Translations under genes and position numbers: made by a program
Shown here: piece after piece, positions 29,486 to 34,031 of the stretch
Layout of the letters: each line of letters opens with the position of its first letter
How positions within the stretch are numbered: the first letter of the stretch is position 1
Virus record (IMG/VR): IMGVR_UViG_3300032296_001413
Coordinates: 1-34,031 of that record
Direction: 5' to 3' (one strand)
Origin: a virus
DNA: 34,031 bases
The notes under the pieces: generated by a model
Databases searched by the model: none
What the model saw: only the letters and a program-made list of their open reading frames with translations
What the model was told of the DNA's origin: nothing

Positions 29486-32400
29486 AAAGTACACTACTCG
29501 CAATCAGCCGTCAGGCAACTCGTTTTTGCTTGCTAACTCCGGTCAATTGATTCAGGAGCAAATTGTCTTTACCGTAGATTTTACTTTTCTCAGCACGACC
29601 CAAAACTCGGTAACATTTCCGAGCAATTACGAAATTCAGCTACTTGGCGGCATTTGGTCTGAGTACGGTTTTAACGTAGGCGATGCCATTCAGTTAAACG
29701 GAGTTGTTCAACAAGGCAGCAGCACAATTACTTTTTCAAGTTTTGCCGCAACCATTACCGATATAAACGGCGATACGCTCACCTTAGACACAAACCTAGA
29801 CCCTGCAGGCTCAGGCATTCTAATTGGTGCCATCATGCCAACGTCAACCGTTGGAACTACACCGCTCACAATCGTAAACACAACGGCAAGCACACCGCAA
29901 GCCTTAGAGATATTTCACAATATTGTTGAGAACTCGGCAAGTGGCTCGGTTAATAGCTTGATTGACGGCGAAGTAAACCGCTTTAGAACTGACGTGCTCG
30001 CAGGCCTTTCAGTTAATGGTAATACCACAATGGAGCAACTTGGTAACAAATCAGGAGGTTCTTACGTATTCAACAGATTAACACGCCTTTCCGATTCATC
30101 AGGTAAAAAGCGCTATCAAATAGACCTTTTTTACTACTTCCCTTACATGTTTGAGGATGGTAGTTTTGATGAGCCGTCATTTTTTGAGGCCTCGCAGTCA
30201 TTAAAGCCGTATTTCGAGCTTTATGTCATTCCACAAGTAAACAATCCTAACGCGCAATTGAAGCTTGCAAACGGCAGCTTATTAGGTAATGTGGGTTGGT
30301 TAAACGAAAGCTACAACCAAGGTATTAATGACTTCACTTATGAGTTAACTATTGAGGACGCTTCCGGAAATAACCTTGATGAGGTCGATTTTTCGCAGGA
30401 AAACAATGTGACTGTCAAAGTTTACAACGCTGCAGCCATTTCAAATTTGATTGAGGCGCAGTTTTACATGGTGCCACAGCCTGACACCTACAAAAATAAG
30501 CCACAAAGTAACGCTGAATTGATACGTTTGTCCGGTATTTACTTCAATGGTGCAACCCCGATTTACAGCGGTTACGGCGTGGGTACTGAGCGCATGGTAT
30601 CTAGTGACTTTACATTTGCTCAGCTTTCAGGTTACGCTCAAATCACGTTCAAACTCACGCCAAACGCTGCGTTTAACACTTATGCAGACGCGCTAAGCAC
30701 GCAGGACTTGCAATATCGCTTAACGCTTACCGTGCAAAACACAGGGGGCACAGCCAACAATAATAACGGCGTAACTCTTAACCTTAAAGAGGGTATTTTA
30801 ACAAAGAACCCTGTGCAAGGTGGTGTTTATTCAGGTTTATTGACTCAGCTATTTACTGATCATGCTGGCGTTAATGTTACAGACAACCGATTCACGACAG
30901 AAGACGACTTCATTTATAAGTCAACTTTCAACCTAGTCAAAAACCAAGCTCTAAACTCGTTAACGGCTGAGGTTGTCATTGAAAGAGATTCAGACGCTAG
31001 TCAATTTGCGTTAGTATCGAAATTGATTCCATTTGCAAACTACGTAACTACGCCCAACGGAGTTATTCAAATCGCATTTAACGAGCCTATTCAGCAATTC
31101 TTGGATAACCCACAGGCAAACAAGCTAACTCTAGAGCTTACGGGTACTGAAACGCTCACGACATACGAAGCAAAGCTAACTTGGTCGCTAATGGCCAACT
31201 GGCGCTATTGGATAGCTCAAAACAACGCTTTCTTAGACTTTTTCAACGGCTCACTTCCTGAGAATGGTCTCAATGCCGAGTGGATGCGTTACTTGCGCAC
31301 ATCAGGCTACACTATCAAAGTCAAATGTAGCTTACTCACGGCTGACAATGTCGAATACTATTGGGAAAATCCTTTCTCACTTATTGATTACGACACGGCC
31401 GAAGACCAAGCGTGCGATATTAAGCTATACGATGCAACCGGTACAGAACAAACCGCAATCATTGCAAATCAAATCATGACCGTTAAGGCCATATTTACCA
31501 CCGCAGTAGGTCAATGGGTTGAGCCTTCAATATGGGGATGGTTGAGCATAAGACCAAAAGAGGCCGACCCTAACAAACGCCTTTCAACGGTTTGGGATTG
31601 GTCAAGTCAAGACAAGCCATTGCAACCGCAGGCAGGATTGACAAAGGTAGACATCGAGCAAATAAGCACAACCGAGGTTCATTTAGTTTGTGAGATAGAT
31701 ACAAGCGGCATTGACACCGCAAGCACAATTATTGCTACTATCAATCAAAAAGACGACAAAGGCAACTTCTATTTGGTCCACAAACAGGACTTTAATAAAA
31801 TCACTTTGCCGGGCGATGCGATACGCGAGGACAAAGGCGCGGTTTTCTGCTCTGAGCCTCAGTTAGTAGTCGCAAGCCTTGAAGATGCGGCGTATTATAA
31901 AAACGATCGCACAGGCATCGCGTATAAGTTCGATGATATGACTATTGAGCTTGAAGACGCAAACGGCAATTTATCACCTGCTCCAGGGATAACGGTAAAC
32001 TTTCCACACCAACCCGATGCAATCGGTTTTGTCATTGATTGGAGACAAGTAGCAAGCGGAAGCGTATTGCTTCAAGGCTGTTATAAGGTACGTGTCAATT
32101 GGGAGCTTTCAGGCAACTCAGGTTGGTTCTATTATGGCAGTTACAACCTTGTCGAATACACACCTTTCAATGTGCTTGGTACCGTGCGTTTATTCGTTGT
32201 GCTCAACGATTTAGTACGCAAGCAAGGTATTAATTACAAAGATTCAGGTTTTGCCTCTACGGTGCGCTTTCGTGGCCAATTTGGCTACATGCAACCTAAG
32301 TATGAAACTGAAAACATTATTTATACTGATCGCAGACGCGAAAAGGTACGCAATGAGGCCTTGAGAAGTTATGAGCTTCGCAGTAGTTATTTGCTTTCTT

Positions 32401-32861
32401 GCATGACTCGCTTAATTGATGAAGAGTGCCTACTCACAGCAAATCAAATTTACATATCTGACCACAACGCCAACAACCATGTGCAAGATATGTATTACGA
32501 CTTCCCTGTAATTCTTAGCGAAGAGGAGTCACCAACATTCGAGTACACTGATAGCGTATTTGCAAAAATCAAAGCGGTTTTTGTTGATAAAGTTGCCTAC
32601 TATGAAAGCAAGTACGATGGCAATATTAAAGGCTCTGACAACATCATTTTACAGCTACCAACAACCACAACAGGCGGCGGAGGTATTTGCGAAAACGCAA
32701 CCGTTCACAACTCTGATTATACCTATGTTGAAAGCGTGGTAAGCGGTGGCGATTTAGAGCTTCCTGATACACAAGTAAATTTATACATTGACGGGGTTCT
32801 CGTGGATAGCCAAAACGTGGTAACTTTGAGCAATGCAATCCTTAACGTAATTTGGCAATAA
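29463..32861 (+). CDS. Large tail-tip / baseplate protein
   Basis: A 1132-residue, beta-rich protein of many repeated strand-rich segments (for example VNSLIDGEVNRFRTDVLAG, YYFPYMFEDGSFDEPSF, NLVEYTPFNVLGTVRLFVV). The C-terminal 55 residues (CENATVHNSDYTYVESVVSG, then LELPDTQVNLYIDG) are a fold seen at the ends of Bacteroidetes phage tail proteins. It may be the central tip or receptor-binding platform. Gene order, after the hub protein and before fibres, fits this. Stop overlaps the next ATG by one base (TAATG). Confidence 0.75.
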   Translation: MALTILSKKYTTRNQPSGNSFLLANSGQLIQEQIVFTVDFTFLSTTQNSVTFPSNYEIQLLGGIWSEYGFNVGDAIQLNGVVQQGSSTITFSSFAATITDINGDTLTLDTNLDPAGSGILIGAIMPTSTVGTTPLTIVNTTASTPQALEIFHNIVENSASGSVNSLIDGEVNRFRTDVLAGLSVNGNTTMEQLGNKSGGSYVFNRLTRLSDSSGKKRYQIDLFYYFPYMFEDGSFDEPSFFEASQSLKPYFELYVIPQVNNPNAQLKLANGSLLGNVGWLNESYNQGINDFTYELTIEDASGNNLDEVDFSQENNVTVKVYNAAAISNLIEAQFYMVPQPDTYKNKPQSNAELIRLSGIYFNGATPIYSGYGVGTERMVSSDFTFAQLSGYAQITFKLTPNAAFNTYADALSTQDLQYRLTLTVQNTGGTANNNNGVTLNLKEGILTKNPVQGGVYSGLLTQLFTDHAGVNVTDNRFTTEDDFIYKSTFNLVKNQALNSLTAEVVIERDSDASQFALVSKLIPFANYVTTPNGVIQIAFNEPIQQFLDNPQANKLTLELTGTETLTTYEAKLTWSLMANWRYWIAQNNAFLDFFNGSLPENGLNAEWMRYLRTSGYTIKVKCSLLTADNVEYYWENPFSLIDYDTAEDQACDIKLYDATGTEQTAIIANQIMTVKAIFTTAVGQWVEPSIWGWLSIRPKEADPNKRLSTVWDWSSQDKPLQPQAGLTKVDIEQISTTEVHLVCEIDTSGIDTASTIIATINQKDDKGNFYLVHKQDFNKITLPGDAIREDKGAVFCSEPQLVVASLEDAAYYKNDRTGIAYKFDDMTIELEDANGNLSPAPGITVNFPHQPDAIGFVIDWRQVASGSVLLQGCYKVRVNWELSGNSGWFYYGSYNLVEYTPFNVLGTVRLFVVLNDLVRKQGINYKDSGFASTVRFRGQFGYMQPKYETENIIYTDRRREKVRNEALRSYELRSSYLLSCMTRLIDEECLLTANQIYISDHNANNHVQDMYYDFPVILSEEESPTFEYTDSVFAKIKAVFVDKVAYYESKYDGNIKGSDNIILQLPTTTTGGGGICENATVHNSDYTYVESVVSGGDLELPDTQVNLYIDGVLVDSQNVVTLSNAILNVIWQ

Positions 32862-33760
32862 TGGCTTACGACTTTTTTATAGAATCACAGGTTAAAACCT
32901 TCGCAACTTTTGGCGCATTTCCCGTTACAGGAGCGCTCAAAACAATATACATAGATGAGAGTACGGCAGATGCTTACTATTGGAATGGTGCTGCATACGT
33001 TCAAATCAGAACTGAGGCTAAATATCAGGCCATTGACGTGCTGAACAATACAGGTGCGTCAGTTCCTAAGATGTCTGTTTGTTATATCAAAACCTCATCA
33101 ACCTCAGCAAATACACCTGAGATTTTACTCGCCAATGCGACAAGTGAGGCAACAAGCTCGAAAACTATCGGCTTACTCATGGCTACAACGGCTAACGCTA
33201 CAACGGGTAAATTAATCACGGCAGGTGAATACGACAAGTTCAATACATCGGCCTATAACGTAGGTGACCGCCTTTGGCTTGGTACAACTGATGGAAGCAT
33301 CACAACTACACCACCAACACAACCAAATCACGCGGTTTTCCTTGGTATTGTAACACGTAAGCAATCACAAAACGGGCGTATATTGGTAGCTATCCAAAAT
33401 GGCTATGAATTAAACGAGCTGCACAACGTACTTATCGACACACCAACAAATGGCCAAGCATTGATTTTTGACGATGCGACCGACCTTTGGAAAAACGTAT
33501 CGCCAACCATCCAAATTGATAGCGTACTAATTAGCGCAGGCGATTGGGTGCCAGACGCAGGCATTTATAAATACACATACTCAAACGCCGCGATTACAGA
33601 TATCAAAGTTGTGGAGATTATCCCTGCAAATGATGCTTATAGCATTGTGCAAGGCATTGAGGTTTTGCCACTAACTGAGAGCTTCAACGGATATGTGGAA
33701 TTTTACGCCAACAACTTGCCTACTGAGGATTTTTATGTAACAATACTGATTAGAATATGA
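32861..33760 (+). CDS. Tail fibre / tail appendage protein
   Basis: A 299-residue protein. I use the ATG at 32861 rather than a TTG at 32852. The segment LKTIYIDESTADAYYWNGAA is common at the start of phage fibre proteins. The middle is rich in Thr, Ala and Ser with strand repeats (DRLWLGTTDGSITTTP, AVFLGIVTRKQSQNGRILVA). The C-terminus ends in strands. It may attach to the tail tip and carry the fibre encoded next (ATGA overlap). Confidence 0.75.
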   Translation: MAYDFFIESQVKTFATFGAFPVTGALKTIYIDESTADAYYWNGAAYVQIRTEAKYQAIDVLNNTGASVPKMSVCYIKTSSTSANTPEILLANATSEATSSKTIGLLMATTANATTGKLITAGEYDKFNTSAYNVGDRLWLGTTDGSITTTPPTQPNHAVFLGIVTRKQSQNGRILVAIQNGYELNELHNVLIDTPTNGQALIFDDATDLWKNVSPTIQIDSVLISAGDWVPDAGIYKYTYSNAAITDIKVVEIIPANDAYSIVQGIEVLPLTESFNGYVEFYANNLPTEDFYVTILIRI

Positions 33761-34031
33761 AAGGCTCTGTTAGACTCCCTGTATTTATTGATGACGCTAG
33801 GAAGTACGTCAACACAACACAACTACGCGCTAAGTATTTAGGCGCAAGCTACGAGGCTGAGTATTGCCAATGGCAAACGCTTCACGGCTTGGGATCATTA
33901 ATGGAAACGGCTTCGCTAATCATTACGCCAAATGCCTACCTCGAAGGCAAGCTAATCGCTTCCTATCCGCCTGACCCGATTGGAGATTTTGATGTAACAC
34001 GAGCGACCACCGCAACACGAGTAAACTCTGC
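33757..34031 (+). CDS. Tail fibre N-terminus (5' part, runs off the window)
   Basis: An ATGA-coupled ORF of 91 full codons that is still open at the window end. It begins MKGSVRLPVFIDDARKYVN and ends FDVTRATTATRVNS, the sequence that normally leads into the PRLDYSNG motif of the gene part at 1-1113. If the final GC equals the first GC of the window, the frame continues as AQLVEGSTAK. Direct abutment without sharing would shift the frame and reach a stop within 20 codons. Confidence 0.75.
   Translation, partial: MKGSVRLPVFIDDARKYVNTTQLRAKYLGASYEAEYCQWQTLHGLGSLMETASLIITPNAYLEGKLIASYPPDPIGDFDVTRATTATRVNS

Noticed and set aside
1-34031. CRISPR array, insertion sequence or diversity-generating retroelement
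   Set aside because: No regularly spaced repeats, transposase, reverse transcriptase or template/variable repeat pair was found by eye.

Overview
The window looks like an essentially complete genome, about 34 kb, of a tailed siphovirus infecting a Bacteroidetes host (Flavobacterium-like or a relative). The evidence is moderate AT-richness, Bacteroidetes-type -7 promoter boxes (TAnnTTTG, once with TTTG 19 bases upstream), AT-rich starts with no clear Shine-Dalgarno, and protein families typical of Bacteroidetes phages (DUF4494, GH108 endolysin, DUF6291-type replication protein, recurrent tail proteins). I see no integrase or C1-type repressor, so a lytic lifestyle is more likely. The first and last bases lie in two parts of one tail-fibre gene. 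The parts fuse in frame if the terminal GC is shared, which suggests a circular or circularly permuted molecule opened inside that gene.

Layout. 1-3878: end of the late operon, with the tail fibre C-terminus, a small tail-associated protein, the lysis cassette (holin, candidate unimolecular spanin, GH108 endolysin) and a calcineurin-like phosphoesterase, closed by a terminator at 3967-3995. 4058-6529: early region of about a dozen tiny, mostly unrecognised, tightly overlapping genes behind a consensus promoter carrying a perfect 18-bp palindrome. 6530-8640: replication module (structured leader with terminator, replication initiator, RecA/DnaB-fold helicase). 8645-13376: recombination module (Rad50/SbcC-like ATPase, small genes, a tRNA-like RNA, RecT, and an MBL-fold hydrolase broken by an in-frame TGA in its metal-binding motif). 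13388-15729: DUF4494 protein, small proteins, a ParB-fold protein and a small membrane protein. 15793-23784: packaging and head genes (TerS, TerL, portal, prohead protease, major capsid, connector-type proteins, probable major tail protein). The portal is the only clearly supported gene on the minus strand. 23847-34031: tail module (tail completion, candidate assembly chaperone, 966-residue tape measure, three baseplate or tail-tip proteins, fibres).

RNA-level structure is the most unusual part. Two RNA elements at 4424-4460 and 11558-11594 share a 31-nt core with two compensatory base-pair changes, and each lies about 20 nt before a start codon. The replication operon begins with a hairpin whose loop complements the loop of a terminator that overlaps a 26-codon leader ORF. 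A tRNA-like RNA with an oversized anticodon/variable region begins about 10 nt after a promoter. Three promoters share an ACTATAAATA half-palindrome. Several transcription units are separated by a terminator followed at once by a TAC(n)TTTG-like box, sometimes so close to the ATG that the mRNA would be nearly leaderless.

Function calls rest on motifs and gene order read by eye. No database search was possible, and most small early genes remain unassigned.
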